From: Calliopum simillimum
Taxonomy: Eukaryota > Arthropoda > Insecta > Diptera > Lauxaniidae
Length of the DNA: 64,000 bases
NCBI GenBank assembly: GCA_951812925.1
Contig: OX638368.1
Coordinates: forward strand, 18,539,187-18,603,186
Reading direction: 5' to 3'
Positions 22,730 through 33,954 of this stretch are shown piece after piece. The position numbers and the translations under genes are program-made. Position 1 is the stretch's first letter. The number at the start of each line of letters is the position of its first letter. The notes below the pieces were generated by a model. It saw nothing but the letters and a program-made list of their open reading frames with translations, did not search any database and was not told the DNA's origin.

Positions 22730-23654
22730 CTAGTAAGGGTGTAAATTTTGGCCTGGCCAAAAAATAAATACCCTACACTGCAGTATTTTGGAAAGTTTGC
22801 TTATATCGGAGGTGCCACTCCCTCTTGTCCGAGTACACCCAGTTTTTGTTCAGAGCTTGCATTTATAGTTTTTAGTGTCAGAGTGAAATTTAGTTGGATT
22901 ATCTCAAAAAACTCTTTCAGTATAGCATTTTGAATCCTTTGCTTATATGGGAGGTGCCACGCCCCTAGTCTGATTTCACACAATTTTTGCTGAGAGCTTT
23001 CATTTATATTTTTTAGTGTCTGAGTCAAATTTGGGTCGAATATCTCAAAAAACGCTTTCAGTATAGCGTTTTGAAGCTTTTGCTTATATGGGAGGTGCCA
23101 CGCCCTCTTGTCCGAGTACACCCAGTTTTTGTTCAGAGCTTGCATTTATAGTTTTTAGTGTCAGAGTGAAATTTAGTTGGATTATCTCAAAAAACTCTTT
23201 CAGTATAGCATTTTGAATCCTTTGCTTATATGGGAGGTGCCACGCCCCTAGTCTGATTTCACCCAATTTTTGCTGAAAGCTTTCATTTATAATTTTTAGT
23301 GTCTGAGTCAAATTTGGGTCGAATATCTCAAAAAACGCTTTCAGTATAGCGTTTTGAAGCTTTTGCTTATATGGGAGGTGCCACGCCCTCTTGTACGAAT
23401 TCGCTCAGTTTTTTGCCGGAGCTTGCGCTTACGATTCGTAGTACTTATATGTATTCTGTTTGCATTGTCGTGAAAAATACTCCTAAAATTGCATTTTGAA
23501 TATAATTTTTGTATGGGCGGTAGGCGTGTCCGTCGACCGATTTTGCTCATTTTCAATCCCCCGAGCTAACTTTGACGACGGAGGCAGTGTGCCAAATTTC
23601 ATTGAATTATCTTGCTCAGTTTTCCCAAAAAGTGTATTTCAACACACAGCCAGC

Positions 23655-23686
<32 letters not shown>

Positions 23687-23862
23687 CAGCCAGCCACCCA
23701 GCCAGCCAGCCAGCCAGCCAGCCAGACAGACGGACATAGCTATATCGACTCAGGAGGTGACGCTGATCAAGAATATATATACTTTTCTATACCTGCCACG
23801 CCTCCTTCTCTGCGTTACAAACGGAAGGACAAAGTGAATATACCCTGGGTGTAGGGTATAAA
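22730..23862 (+). repeat. 'CTAGTAAGGGTGT' repeat, copy 4 (longest)
   Basis: This copy has both ends (CTAGTAAGGGTGTAAATT; ATACCCTACAC; GGGTGTAGGGTATA) and about four tandem central units of ~145 bp, each with GGAGGTGCCAC, a CAGAGCTTGCATTTAT-type block and ACGCTTTCAGTATAGCGTTT. Alternate units resemble each other more than their neighbours, suggesting duplication of a two-unit block. The 3' block carries the (CCAG)n microsatellite listed separately. Open frames here merely read the repeats. Confidence 0.8.
23646..23725 (+). repeat. (CCAG)n microsatellite
   Basis: CAGCCAGC repeats are interrupted by CACC at intervals, within the 3' block of interspersed repeat copy 4. Shorter versions lie in copies 1 and 3, so the run is expanding within the family. 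Confidence 0.9.
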
Positions 23863-24636
23863 AACTAACAAATTCCAATAACTTATCTAAGCCACATAAG
23901 CAGCAAAACTTTAAAACTTTACATTCTTTTTAAAATAAAGCAATAAAAAATCTAAAAATAAACGGAATATTAAGTGACAAAAAAGCTTGTTAGAATTTTA
24001 ACCAAGTTTTTTCTTTTAACTTTTAAAAATTTATAAATAGAATAACGATAATATTCATATACATATGTACGTATAACAAAAGCAACAACAAAAGAAATGA
24101 ATATGCCTCGTACATTTTACGAAGTTGAAGGTCGTTAACAGAAAAAAGGCACTTAATTTTTATTTTTTTTTTTGTTTTAAATTAAACAAGTTCAGCATTT
24201 GTTTGACACACACACACACTTTTTTGCTGTATCGAATTTATCGAATTTCTTTTAATATACCTAAGCTTTTTTCGCGTTAAAGGGGCAATCAATTGATTAA
24301 GATTGACAGGATTTTTTTTTGAATATCATACATTTTAATTAAGAATTGTATATCGTTTCCAATGAAAGAAATGAAACGAATTAATTACAATATTTTTTTT
24401 AACACAAACTTTTTTTATCAAAACACTTTTGAAATTGAAATGCGCAACAAACAACAAAATGATAATGACACAAAAAGTAGTGAAGTAACTGAGGACTAAG
24501 GGCGGAACTGCGAGACACCATTTAAAAAGCAGCCAAATTAATGTTCACTAGAATCGTCCAATGGTCAAAATTTAACCACAAATGTACTAAATAATTTTGG
24601 TACTTTTTGGACAGTTTTAGTGCTTTTTGGACAGTT
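23863..24636. other. AT-rich non-coding stretch
   Basis: Has an (AC)n run near 24208-24219. Near its right end, GTACTTTTTGGACAGTTTTAG-like units repeat three times; this is the reverse of part of repeat R. No gene is seen. Confidence 0.4.
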
Positions 24637-24990
24637 TTAGGACTTTTTGAACAGTTTTAGTACTAGATCAAAGGCTACGTTGCCAAATGGCAACACGGGC
24701 AGTTGAAGACTATATTTTACATAAGATAAATTTCGAGTGACTTTTGGTATTATACGATTAATTACAAAATTGAAAAACATGTTGTGTATTTTATATACAC
24801 CTAAAGTCTGCTTATAATTCTCGACTTCACGGACGTATAGACAGTATTCATCCGGCTGAAAAAGTTGGCAATAATTTTCATCTACCAGGTCAGAGTTCCA
24901 CAACATTTGTCTCTGAAGTGCAGAAAATACTGTTTTCAGGCATATGTGGCTCATGTGGGAGATAGTATAATTCACTTTTGCCATTGACAT
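24637..24990 (-). CDS. Unidentified open frame, 117 codons
   Basis: I do not recognise this protein. It starts MSMAKVNYTISHMSHICLK and contains QPDEYCLYVREVENYKQTLG and VYKIHNMFFNFVIN. Codon use looks more like real coding than most frames here: GTC, GAG, CTG and CCG are used, amino acids are mixed, and there is no poly-Lys or poly-Phe. It may be an exon rather than a whole gene. The first ~100 codons look protein-like, whereas the last few read into the repeated GTACTTTTTGGACAG sequence, so the true end may be a repeat insertion. No splice sites were fixed. It could be a retrocopy or an unfamiliar transposon protein. Confidence 0.35.
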   Translation of the reverse strand: MSMAKVNYTISHMSHICLKTVFSALQRQMLWNSDLVDENYCQLFQPDEYCLYVREVENYKQTLGVYKIHNMFFNFVINRIIPKVTRNLSYVKYSLQLPVLPFGNVAFDLVLKLFKKS

Positions 24991-27862
24991 TGGATAGTTG
25001 ATAATCTATCTCTTATTCAATCATGTTATTACATACTGAGTTATCATTCATTGAAGCAAAGAACTAAACTATAATTTAATGGAATTGAAATACATTTACT
25101 TCAATGGATGATGATTCGGAAAGTAAACGTTCAATTGGGAAAGTTTTAAAGTCCATTTTGTACTGTTATATATGGATTAAAAACATTCTTCTTGGGGGGG
25201 GGGGGGGCTTGAACCCTAAAAATCCGCCCGATAGCGTCAGAATTTACTTAGTATGCGAACGTCTTCCACGAACTCGGCTTACGTCGAACTTCGGTCCAAA
25301 TGAATAAGTTTCTTCTATTATGAATGCAAAGTAGTAAAATAAAAACAAAAAAAAACCCTTGTACTTGTTTCAAACTAGGCCCAGAACTAGAATTTCTTTT
25401 ATACAAATCTTTTCCTTTGTGTCACAGGACGCTGTAATTATGATCAAATCAAAAAAATTCTGGGTTAATCTGTGTTTAAGATTTTTTGTCCTGCATGTTT
25501 CCCTACTAGAGCAGTTTTAGACTATAAATAAAGGGCCAAATTAATGTCATACTCTTTTTGTGCCAGAGCAACAGGTTATTTGACCGATAATATTTTTTAA
25601 GCTCAATGCTATCAATTTCACATCATCAAGTTAAATTTCTGGGAAAACAAAGACTAATTTTATTAATTTCAAACAAAATGACAGCTATTTAATATTATGT
25701 CATTACTTTTGTCTTTATTGACTTCCGCCCTTTTAACATTTGCCGATTCATTTATAAAACTCGTTACTAGCATTATATCAATTTTGTCTTAGTCAGTATG
25801 ATCTAGAATTATGGTGCCTATGTATATGCTCTGCTGTTTCAAAATCATCTGGACAAAGTCTAAGGAAAATTTCGTTTGATAGATCCATCGTCTTTGGGTG
25901 ATATTTTATTCTACATTGTCCAGTCATTATTTTATTGTAGATTTCAATATCTTTTATAGTTTTTCAGACGTTTCGTCGCCCGCAGGCTGTTTTGAAGGAA
26001 GTTGATTTATCTGTTTTCCACCAATTTCATAATTAAGTTGTTTTTGTGACTACAGCGGTCTGGGTCCATGAAAATATATTGCTGGCGACTTATTGGCTTA
26101 ATGTTCCTTGTGTCCGAATAAGACTCACATCGATCCTCATATGATTGGAAATGTTAAAAAACCACATTCTCATTATATGTCTTCTTGAATATGTTTTGGG
26201 AAAATAATTTTCTACAAAACATTCAAAGGATAATGTTTGTATTCATTTCAAAATGATGTGTCTTAGCAAATATTTCTTCAAACATTTCCTTTATAATTTT
26301 ATCTTCTATTTGTTTCTTTAATTAACTATACAAATTCTAAGCGAATAAGTTTCTAATGCAACACGTGTGAAACATTTTTGATAACCTCGTAAACAATAAA
26401 ATTTAAATTTGTAAAAAACTCATCTAGAGTGGAACTAATATAATGAAATTAAAAGCCCGATATTAAATATTCACGACTTTGCCCCGATTTTTTTTATTAT
26501 GCATAGTGAAAGTTTAGCAAAAAAAAAAAGGTAATGATTTTTCTGCAAACAGCTAATCTGCGGGGCTCTAACAGAGGAGTGATGCAATTATAAGTAAGTT
26601 GTCTTTTGCGGTTAGCATCTCCAGAAAACTTTTACTCCTAGCAAACAGGTGAAAGAACGCAGTCGTTAAATCATATATGATATTAAAATTAACAGAAGTG
26701 GTCTGAAGATGTCTATGCAGTAAATAGATGAAGCATATCTGTTAGTAAAATACATGGAACGAATTGTAAACTTTACATGAATAGCGATCCATACGAAATA
26801 AGTTTCAGGAAAAAATACTTTTCACATTGTATAGCCAAAATAACACACTTGAAATTCAAAGGGAAAATGTATATTGTTAATCCAATAATAACCTCCTAAA
26901 AAACTGCCTGATAAAAAGGAACAAACCTTTCGCATTTATGAAACCATTAACGCTCCAAATAATTGTCGCGCTAGTGGGACAGATAGCACATATTATCCGG
27001 AAACCACTCAACGAAGTTTGCTGCCATTCTCTTGGCGAGAATACGCATGGTAGCAGAGAATATGGTTGACAAAAAAGTCACCTAGAAATTATTGTTGCAG
27101 ATAAAACTCGAAAAATTCGGAATGTCGTGTATAGAAATCATTATCATTGCAAAAAATTGCATTCAATGAGGATGATGGATTTTGATGCTATGCTCTCCCT
27201 ACACGTAAGAACTGTTGTTGGCATATTGTCAAATACCACAAATTTGAAATATTGGTTTTAATTTGAGGATTTAACTACTTGAATAAAATTTAAAACTAAT
27301 ATTTTTTTTTTCTGATTTTTTTTATGTGGGATGTAGAAAAAGAACCTCACTGTTTTTGTGTTTTGTGAGCATGAAAGTTCCACTTATATCTTCTTCTTTT
27401 TCTTTAATTAAATTACTTAAATATTCATCGAAATTATATAGCTCTATAAATTACTTTTGACAGCAGCGGTGATTCCCCAGACAAAATACACAACTCATCA
27501 CTTTCAAATTTATAGCAAAAAATCAGCAAAATATGCAAAAAACAAACGAAAAATTCCAAAATTAAAACGAGTAGCAATAGCAGTTAAAAGGAAAAAGTAT
27601 ACGTTTTGCTTAAATTCAAATTATATATCTCTAAAAACTTAATGATGTATCATTAAAAATAAGTTAAATGCGCAAGCGCAAAAAATTAATTGACGCGTGC
27701 AAGTACCTACTCGTTAATCAAACGTCAAACCAAAAATGTTTGAATTAAATTAACAAAAAATAAAAATACCTATATCAAAAGTTTAAACTAATGATAATAA
27801 AATTGAATAAAGAAAAAAATTGTATTTTTAGAATTGTATTTAACATGTTTAATACTTTATTA
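24991..27862. other. Long stretch without recognised genes
   Basis: Holds a 14-base G run (25194-25207) and generic AT-rich sequence. Segments around 26640-27240 read like decayed coding sequence but match no motif I can name. No repeat partner was seen in the window. Confidence 0.4.
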
Positions 27863-28413
27863 GACTGTGTCCAAAAAAGTATTGTAATTGAAAATTAAAC
27901 AAAGCCATGGTACATTTTAAGTATAAGTAAGTATCTTAATGGCATATGGTGATTTATACAGTCCGCCAAATAACTTTTTTTTTTGAAATAACTTTTTTTT
28001 TCTTGAGTGTAGCTTCGGCTATGTGGCACGTAACGCCGTCCTGTCGAAACCAAATGTTGCCAATATCCTCCTCTTCAATTTTTGTGAACAAATATTCGTT
28101 CAACATGGCCCAATAATGATCGCCATTGACTGTAACGGCCACTCCGAAGAAAAATGGCCCAATTATGCCTCTGGACCAAAATCCGCACCAAACAGTGACT
28201 CGTTTTGGGTGCAGCGGCTTTTCAATGTATGCGTGCGGGTTTTCTGTGCCCCAAATGCGACAATTTTGCTTGTTTACATACCCGCCAAGATCAAAATGAG
28301 CTTTATCTGAAAAGATGATTTTTTTTGGCAAAATCGGTATCTTCTGTAAGTTGATCGCAGACCCACTTAGCCTAGCGTTGTTCAAGCGTATACACAACCA
28401 TATTCGTTCAGCG
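27863..28413 (-). mobile_element. Mariner-like element fragment
   Basis: The fragment contains the transposase relic 28397-27954 and the adjoining 3' flank. Its upstream side is cut at 28413 by the Transib-like element that starts at 28414. Terminal repeats were not identified. Confidence 0.6.
27954..28397 (-). pseudogene. Mariner-type transposase fragment
   Basis: The open frame, with no Met at its start, covers the central catalytic part of a Tc1/mariner-superfamily transposase. Visible marks are KIIFSDKAHFDLGGYVNKQN, with the first catalytic Asp in FSD; HPKRVTVWCGFWSRGIIGPF; and IWFRQDGVTCHIAEATL, with the second catalytic Asp in RQDG. After this the frame collapses into Lys-rich, A-rich sequence and stops. 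The third catalytic acid (expected in an SPDLxPxD-like motif) is missing, so the spacing class cannot be read. A short deletion relative to the family probably follows PFFFG. It cannot be active. Confidence 0.85.
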
Positions 28414-29428
28414 CACAGTGGTCCGAAAGGCTAATCTAGATGGAATAAAGTCATAACTCCTGTTTGGAAGCAGCTAGAAGCCTGAAATTTTCAGCAATGT
28501 AATATATTATAGAAAGAGTACTTCACAATAAAAATGGGCGGTATACGTCAAGTGGGCTTGGCGCAACTTCTGCATGGTAGTAGGTAGAGACCCGAGTTTT
28601 CAGGGTTTTACTTTATTATGGAAACAGTACTTTACATCAAAATGAACGGTGTACGTCAAGTGGGCGTGGCACATGACTTCTTCGTTTTTTCACTGATTTG
28701 AAGTTTAGTGAAAAAAAAAATTTTAAATCTAAAAAATTATTTTTTATTTACTTAATCATCATTATAACAAAGCATCAGATGGTTAACACAAACAATTACA
28801 ATCTACCTGAATAACTTTCAAACATCTTCTTTCCTCGCTTCTTGTTAAATTACTCATTATAAAGCTATTTCCGTGTAATAGGTGTGTAACCTAAAAATGC
28901 AATAAAAATTGAAGGGGCACCTAAGGGCAGCTTATTTTTTCTTCATTATTTACATGACAATTCATAGATAAGAGAAACATAAATAGTTTTGCAATATCCT
29001 TCAATATGGGTAGTTAAAAGTTTAACTAAACTTTGGGCTACACAAAAAAGTAGTTCAAAAACAATATACTTTTTACATTAATTTTTTCTCCCCAAAAAAT
29101 ATTTTAATTGAACACATATTTACAGTAAAGTTAATTCATACCTGACTTAATTCAGGAAAAAAACAATAATTTAAAAAAGTTTTCTAGTTCACTCACACGA
29201 ACTCTTCAAAGATGCTGCTAAATAGACTGTGGTCTTATAATAACTGCATCAATGCAAATGCTCATGTTTCGATCAACATAGCAAAAAAAATAATGCGTAA
29301 ATGTAAACAAACAATATACCGTTATGAACTGTGGTCAATTATCAATCAACTAGTAAAAAAGTTGTATGCTTTTGAAAAACTAGAAAATTGACTTTATTCC
29401 ATCTAGATTGACCTTTCGGATCACTGTG
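28414..29428. mobile_element. Transib-like non-autonomous element 1 (CACAGTG ends, TSD CAGCG)
   Basis: The left end is CACAGTGGTCCGAAAGG and the right end is its inverse (CCTTTCGGATCACTGTG); the match continues through AATCTAGATGGAATAAAGTC, giving ends of about 40 bp. The 5-bp sequence CAGCG stands on both sides (28409-28413, 29429-29433). Ends starting CAC and a 5-bp GC-rich target duplication are the marks of Transib, the superfamily from which the RAG recombinase is thought to descend. CACAGTG equals the RAG signal heptamer. The 1,015-bp interior is non-coding and holds two diverged tandem units of ~115 bp (28450-28560, 28561-28685; shared phrase TACGTCAAGTGGGC). Confidence 0.8.
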
Positions 29429-30039
29429 CAGCGGAAGGATAAAACTAATTATCTGTCAAAACCTTTCACGAAATAAGCACTAGTTGAAAAAAAAAAAAAA
29501 TTAGATGGCTGACCCTTTATATTTCGAAGCTTATAGGTCAATAAGTTAAAAAAAATACTTTTCAAATGGCGGAAATCGTCCAATAATCAGTTTTTGTTGA
29601 AAATTTCTTAAACGGAGTATATGAATACTACACTGAGAAAAGAGTATGTTTCCCTCACAGCAGTACAAGTATTTGATTGAACATTCTTAAAAACATTTGT
29701 TAGTAATTAAAAAATTTTGGTAAATATTAATATGCCTCCTTTAATTGGAACTTGAAAATTAGTTGCTTGGGCCAAAAATAATATCTGTTTGATGGCATGT
29801 GAATGTGCTAGTCAATAATTGCTAACTTAAAAAAACCTTGTCTAGGACTCGAATGCACTAAAAAAAAAAAATAATTAAAAACTAACTTTCTTGTCTGTGA
29901 TTCGAACATACACCCCCAGGTTATCAATCAAAAGTCTTACACATTGACTTGACATCGGCGTTTGAGTGGGAAAAATCAGTACACAGCAGTGGTCAGCACA
30001 TCAGCTATGCCGTGCACATCAGTTGCATCCATTCATAGT

Positions 30040-30425
30040 GCATTGAGAGAGGTCAGTTTTCTCAAATGTAGTTTTCCGGTGAAGACATCGTCGTGGCCGA
30101 AAGTCACCGAAAGAAAACCACTATTTTGACATCGCCAAGACCAAACGTTTGAAGCAAGCGAAAGAGCAAGAAATTAGTAAACAGAAAACCGCCGAAATGC
30201 CACCGAAAAACCGCCATCATATTGCAATTTCCACATCAGCAGCAATGATTCTAAGTTAATCGGATTCTGAAGAAAAAGACTTCTGCACCATTTGCAAAGA
30301 TGCAATGCCAAAAAGTTGAAAAGACACAACTCCATTCATTGTAATGTATGCAATTGAGCTGTGCACTTAAAGTGTGCCAATTTACAAGATGGATAGTATA
30401 AATGTGATCACTGTATTTCTTAATT
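30040..30425 (+). pseudogene. C-terminal relic of a pogo/jerky-type transposase with PHD-like zinc finger
   Basis: Read across frameshifts, the segment gives FSGEDIVVAE, then KKTTILTSPRP, then a Lys/Gln-rich linker (KRLKQAKEQEISKQKTAEMP). This ends in an acidic SEEKDFCTICKDAMPK stretch followed by HCNVCN, AVHLKCANLQDG and KCDHC. The order (Pro-Glu-Asp block, 'TSPRPK'-type motif, linker, then Cys4-His-Cys3-like finger) is that of the C-terminus of many insect DDE_1 (pogo/Tigger/jerky-like) transposases. Stops and at least one frameshift break it. The catalytic core is absent, and whether the remnant inserted like this or lost its 5' part cannot be told. Confidence 0.65.
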
Positions 30426-31021
30426 TCCATCTTGAATAAAAAATAATTACCAAAATACGCAATTTTTATTGTTTTTATTTAGTGTCTCACAACTCCCAAA
30501 AATTTTCGAAATAAATGATTGTTTTCGATGAAAAGAACGAACTTATACATAGATACCATAAGTGTCGAAGTAGAGTTTAACGCTTTCAGATATGCAGAAT
30601 ATTGTGATTTGGAGTAGTTCATCAAAAACCCGTCTCACAACTCCCCATTCTCCCCTACATAGATATCTTAAGAAATTTCTAAATAAGATAGGAAAAACGG
30701 ATAGACTAAGCTGCACATACGGTGACGCATAACTCGACGACGCGGAACATACTTATGTACTTTCTTCAACGTGAGTAACACTTCCAGTTGCTGGTAAACG
30801 AAGAAAATTGGTTATTGATTAGACTATACGCAAAAAACACGCTTAAAGAAAAGAGATCTTGTTAGAGAACTTTTCAAGGTGCCTCTGCTTTTCACCCTTC
30901 ATCCGAAAAAAAAAAAACAATCAAAGCCACTGCATCACTGAGGTGAGTTTAGGTGAAACTGCACCTACTAGAACCATCGGCAAATTCTTCTAATCATTGA
31001 TGAAATTTCAAACAGCTAATA

Positions 31022-32259
31022 AGGACTGCAATCGATAAAATTGTGCGACACATTTTATCCAATAACTTGTTTTCAAATTACTCAATTTAAAAAATTTTGC
31101 AGTAGGCTTTGAATTGAATGTACCGAAACTATGTTTTTAAAATTTTGTCCCTAGTCAGACTACTAGGTGGACTACCAATAGAATTGCTCGGAATAGCAAA
31201 GTTAATGCGAAATTGGTATCAAGAGTTCTGAAAAAATTTAAGGAAGGCTTGGATGTTTTTTGAAAGTCAGGTTCCGCGAAAGAAAAAGGCATCCATGACC
31301 AAAACAAAAAGAAGAACGTCGTCACAATTTTAAAGAGAAGCCCAATATTTCATGCAGATAACTGGCACAGAAGGTAAAGTGTTCCGAGTTTTTACTTCGC
31401 AAGGCCAAAAAAGTGGTTGGTTTGAAGACGTTTAAGGTACAAAATGTTTCTGACAGAAATGCTATGAAGAACACGAAAGCAAAACCGCACGCCATAAAAT
31501 TAAAAATTAATTTTTTTCCAAAAATTCTACTGCTGCATCATGGACGACGAAACGTATTTTTTAGCCAATTTTACGCTGCTTCCAGGCCAAAAATTTTACA
31601 CTGTAGACTCGCAGAGGAATGTGGACGAAAAGCTTAAGTCAAAAAAGCAGTCAAAACTTCCTTGTAAGGTCTTGGTTTGGCAAGCAATCTGCAGTTGTGG
31701 CAAAAGGAGCAATTCTTTTGTAACCACTGGAACAGTAAACTCCGAATTCTATATTAAGGAATGCTTGGAAAAAGGAATTAAGCTTTTGCTACGAAAGCAT
31801 AAAGTTTCCACTTTCTTTTAGCCAGACCTAGCATCTTGTCATTATAGTAAAATGGCCTTGGAGGGGTACTGAAGAAATAATGTGATTTTGGTGCCTCGTG
31901 AAGGAAATCCTCCAAACTGTCTAGAACTCTGGTCAATTGAAAGATTCTGGGCCTTGGTCAAAAAGGAGATAAAGGCAACAGAAAAAGTTGCCAAGGAAGC
32001 TAAAAACTTTCGAGAAAAGTTTGTTGAGCAGCTAGAAAGTTATCAAATAATACCATAAAATCCTTAAGGGAAGGAGTGCCAGAAAAGTTACAAAAAAATT
32101 TGTAGGTAAAAAAAAAATATTATTAAAATTCTTGATACTTTATAAAAATGGTAATAAAATGGTGGTTCAAGAATGAGTATAACTTTTAAAATCGGACTAC
32201 TATGTAGTTCCAGAGATTTTATGAATTTTGTATTGGACAATTTTATCGATCGCAGTCCT
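31022..32259 (+). mobile_element. ITmD37E element, copy 1 (complete ends)
   Basis: TA at 31020-31021 and 32260-32261 flank inverted ends AGGACTGCAATCGATAAAAT / AGGACTGCGATCGATAAAAT. The 1,238-bp size suits a full-length Tc1/mariner-class element. The transposase inside is broken (see 31195-32105). Confidence 0.9.
31195..32105 (+). pseudogene. ITmD37E transposase, decayed
   Basis: The catalytic half is readable. MDDETYFLANFTLLPGQKFY (from 31540) carries the first Asp, followed by VLVWQAICSCGKRSNSFVTT and VNSEFYIKECLEKGIK. The second Asp is codon 31825-31827 in PDLASCHYS, and the Glu is codon 31939-31941 in SIERFW. Asp and Glu are 38 positions apart, 37 residues between, which is the D37E spacing. 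A TAG (31819-31821) replaces the Trp expected before PDLASCH, and a TGA lies in the following helix. Upstream, 31195-31520 holds the DNA-binding region in several frames. Similar genes are common in mosquitoes and flies. Inactive. Confidence 0.85.
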
Positions 32260-33690
32260 TATATAAGCTGTTGCTTTTTTGTATACCAATTCACTTTTGT
32301 TTTGATTGCAGTGCATTTAGGTTAAAGTATTGGCTATCGAATAAAAAGTGTAGCCTTTGTAAAAGTAAATATTATCAACTGTGTGTGAGAACTTATATAT
32401 ATGTGTAAGTTATTGTTGTACTGTATGTGTCGGTCTCTAAGGCTTAAGCAGATATTTACAAAAAAGTAATTTTTGTAATCTTTGAGCTTGAATACCTTGA
32501 CACTCAGACAAATGATTATGTCTAACTTTTTACCAAACTTTGAGAACGCCAACTTGAAAAATTCGACTTTCTAACTTTAATTGGGGATCTGAATTCTTAA
32601 ATGACTTGACTAAAGTTTTATTATCATATAATATAAACTAAAAATTGAAGTTATTACTCTAAGTTTGCCATAAACTTAGATTTTTTTGAAGCTGTCTTCA
32701 CGCTATTAACCTAATGGCTTCCTACAAGCTTAATTTTTTTTTTCAAAATTTTAAATTTTGCTGAATAACGATACAAAATGTTTGCACATTTGCTTTGAAA
32801 TATAAACATAAAACAAGTGTTGGCTAAAAATAGCGTAAAAGAATGCAAAATCATAACGAAACAAAGAAAAAAAAAAAATAAAAAACAAATAAAATCAAAT
32901 AAAAAAAACAAACAAAATTAAAATCACCGCAAAAGCAGCATGAAACTGTAAAAATAAACAAAAATTAAAAAAAAAAAATCATAAAAATTTCGAAAAAAGA
33001 AAAAAAAATGTCGGTCTGCCTGAATGCTCAAAACAATAATTTATGGCATATTAAGTTGCAACAACAACACAAAATTTCGCAAAATTAAAAAAGCAAGCAA
33101 AAAATCTTCTTCTATTGAAAAAATAACCACCAAATTGACGTACAAATAGACGAAAAGGCTAAGAATACAAATCACAACAACAATTTAATACATTTTTGCC
33201 CAAATGAATGCCACGTTTTAAGTGAAAAAAAAAGAAGTTGAAAAAAATATTTTTTTTTCTATTTGGATTTCTTTTTGACTGATGATTAATTTTGTTTTTA
33301 ACGTAGAGGAAAATATTCCAATGTTTACGAAACATAGTTTTTTAAATAAATAAAAAATAAATGACACATGGCTTCGCAAAACTGGCAAATTTTAAAATAT
33401 ATAGCAAAAATTTAATTATCACACATATGTATGAATCTGTGTGGGTGTTTTAAATTTAAAGGTCAGTTTGTTGTTTTTAGACTAAAATGTATTTCCAAAG
33501 TAATTTTTGAATTATTTCTTATATGCCTTAAGTCTATTGACGATCAACATAAGTGGTGCATGAGAATGTTCTTTAACAAAATTATAATGATTCTGGAAAT
33601 CCCGAAATATTTATGAAAACATTTTTTCAAAATTGAAAATTTTTAAGTAAAAATTTAATGTATTTGAGAAAACATCTAACGAATACTCCG
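32260..33690. other. AT-rich non-coding stretch
   Basis: The 32720-33360 part is extremely A-rich, with ACAACAACA and AAAATAAACAAA runs. No gene and no repeat partner is seen. Confidence 0.4.
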
Positions 33691-33707
33691 TTAACCTGGG
33701 GTTCTGT

Positions 33708-33915
33708 CAGCGTTAGGAAATAACGCCCAAAAAAAAAAAAAAAAACCAAATAACGCCCAAAAAATAATATGACGTAATAATGCCCAAAATAAAAAACGAA
33801 ATAACGCCCAAAAAATATGAAACAACGCCCAAAAACAAAAACGAAATAACGCCCAAATTATTTTCATGAAAATTTGGGCGATAATCAATTTGGAAATAAC
33901 GCCCAAAAATTTGGG
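33708..33915 (+). repeat. AATAACGCCCAAAA minisatellite
   Basis: At least eight copies of AATAACGCCCAAA/ACGAAATAACGCCCAAA follow each other with variable A-rich spacers of roughly 20-40 bp. Two units near the end are inverted (TTTGGGCGATA, AATTTGGGCTTTA). On the reverse strand it reads as repeating F-W-A-L-F, giving a meaningless open frame. Confidence 0.85.
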
Positions 33916-33954
33916 CTTTATTGAGCTCTCTACCATTATCCGTTGAATTGATGC

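Noticed and set aside
22801..23311. Minus-strand frames reading as repeated GAWHLPYKQ peptides
   Set aside because: They are translations of the ~145-bp tandem units of a non-coding interspersed repeat. The same peptides appear at 55459-55695 for the same reason.
23496..23854. Frames with Ser-Gln-Pro-Ala repeats
   Set aside because: They simply translate the (CCAG)n microsatellite in an interspersed repeat.
26640..27240. Possible decayed Tc1-type transposase
   Set aside because: Fragments look protein-like in places, but no catalytic motif, acid spacing or inverted ends could be found.
33708..33915. CRISPR-like array
   Set aside because: Spacers are only A-rich filler of uneven length, units are imperfect, and the genome is eukaryotic; it is a minisatellite.
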